Below, piece by piece: positions 4,692 through 5,240 of a stretch of DNA of 5,240 nt. Positions within the stretch are counted from its first letter, which is position 1. Each line of letters begins with the position of its first letter. The position numbers and the translations under genes are program-made. The notes under the pieces were generated by a model. That model ran no database searches and was not told the DNA's origin. It worked only from the letters and a program-made list of their open reading frames with translations. Source of the DNA: Bacteroidaceae bacterium (GTDB taxonomy: Bacteria > Bacteroidota > Bacteroidia > Bacteroidales > Bacteroidaceae); NCBI GenBank assembly GCA_023227685.1, contig JALNVG010000177.1, positions 1 to 5,240 on the forward strand, in the 5' to 3' direction.

Positions 4692-5240
4692 ATGAAAAAA
4701 GCCTTTATTGCATTGCTAATATTAACTTTAGCCGGTCAATCTTTGAAAGCACAAAACATCAAGAAAAACGAGTTAAGCATTGGTTTCGGAATGTCCAGCA
4801 ATGAGCTGCCGAACAATTTATTAAAAAATGGTTTACTTGATATGATTGGCAAAGGTCAAGTAAATACGGACGATAAAAAACACAGCGGATGGTTTCTTTC
4901 TTACACCTATAATTTTAATGAGAAATGGGCTTTGGGTTCCAGTGTGACATATAAGTATTTTTATAAGGAAAAAACGAAAAATAAGATAGAAAATAAATAT
5001 ACTCAGAACTACTTAGGAATAGCTCTTGAAGGTCAATATTCTTTTTTCCGCAGAAGGGATTTTCGTATGTACAGCCTTGTCGGCGCCGGTGCATGCATAT
5101 GTCGAGAATCTTTTCACAACGGTGAAACTCATACGAAAGCTTCGGATAATTCAACACGATTCACCTACCAGATCTCGCCTCTTTGTTTTGAATTCGGTAA
5201 CAATTACGGTATAAAGATGGAATACGGATACGGATATAAA
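4692..5240 (+). CDS. secreted, probably outer-membrane beta-barrel protein, 3' end cut by window
   Basis: An open frame of 183 codons from ATG 4692 to the last base, with no stop, so the protein continues outside the window. It begins with a signal peptide: Lys2-Lys3, a hydrophobic core (FIALLILTLAG, 5-15), and probable cleavage after Ala20 in LKA-Q. The mature part shows amphipathic, aromatic-ended strands typical of small outer-membrane barrels: ELSIGFGMS (27-35), GWFLSYTYNF (66-75), KWALGSSVTYKYFY (78-91), YLGIALEGQYSFF (107-119), FRMYSLVGAGACI (124-136), and a glycine/tyrosine-rich final stretch. Short polar turns separate them, as in 8-stranded OmpA/OmpW-like or porin-family proteins common in Bacteroidetes. 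The function is unknown; this is a fold-level call. Three cysteines are present (two within GACIC), unusual for outer-membrane strands. The start is supported by AAGAAAAA before the ATG. No convincing -33/-7 pair was found, so read-through from the acyltransferase is possible. Confidence 0.75.
   Translation, partial: MKKAFIALLILTLAGQSLKAQNIKKNELSIGFGMSSNELPNNLLKNGLLDMIGKGQVNTDDKKHSGWFLSYTYNFNEKWALGSSVTYKYFYKEKTKNKIENKYTQNYLGIALEGQYSFFRRRDFRMYSLVGAGACICRESFHNGETHTKASDNSTRFTYQISPLCFEFGNNYGIKMEYGYGYK

Noticed and set aside
4915..5157. 80-codon minus-strand open frame at the right end
   Set aside because: Antisense to the beta-barrel frame, which has a signal peptide and strand pattern; this one has neither.
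1..5240. CRISPR array, mobile element, tRNA/rRNA or defence system
   Set aside because: No regularly spaced long repeats, transposase motifs, terminal inverted repeats, tRNA-like cloverleaf or rRNA segments were seen. All substantial coding sequence is explained by the listed genes.

Overview
The window looks like a piece of a Bacteroidales chromosome (Bacteroides, Parabacteroides or a close relative). Three things point there. Intergenic DNA is A/T-rich while the genes have moderate G+C. Several putative promoters carry the Bacteroidetes -7 element TAnnTTTG (TATCTTTG, identical in three places). Most start codons are preceded by A/T-rich leaders rather than strong Shine-Dalgarno sites. The genus call is an inference from style and protein families, not from a marker gene.

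Layout. Bases 1-15 hold the first codons of a minus-strand gene that leaves the window, with its own ribosome binding site and -7 element. Bases 159-485 (minus) encode an HxlR-family regulator. Divergent from it, 668-1516 (plus) encodes a QorB/YtfG-type NAD(P)H:quinone oxidoreductase. The region between them is rich in short inverted and direct repeats that look like operators. A strong 13-bp stem at 1523-1557 separates qorB from the convergent pair msrB (2936-3298, minus) and a secreted histidine-type phosphatase (1580-2884, minus). These two are 51 bases apart and probably share the msrB promoter. Back to back with msrB, and with its own promoter, is a plus-strand membrane acyltransferase (3431-4585). 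After a 106-base gap containing a 30-base imperfect palindrome comes a secreted, probably outer-membrane beta-barrel protein (4692 onward), which runs off the right edge with no stop.

How the genes relate. The left half reads as a redox or electrophile response module. A regulator with a single N-terminal cysteine faces a quinone reductase, the arrangement also known for E. coli ytfH/ytfG. MsrB, which repairs oxidised methionine, is nearby but in a separate transcription unit. The phosphatase, acyltransferase and beta-barrel protein are envelope or periplasm functions with no evident shared pathway. I see no mobile element, CRISPR array, tRNA, rRNA or defence system. Most of the window is ordinary chromosomal sequence; the most unusual parts are the repeat-rich hxlR-qorB intergenic region and the palindrome before the beta-barrel gene.
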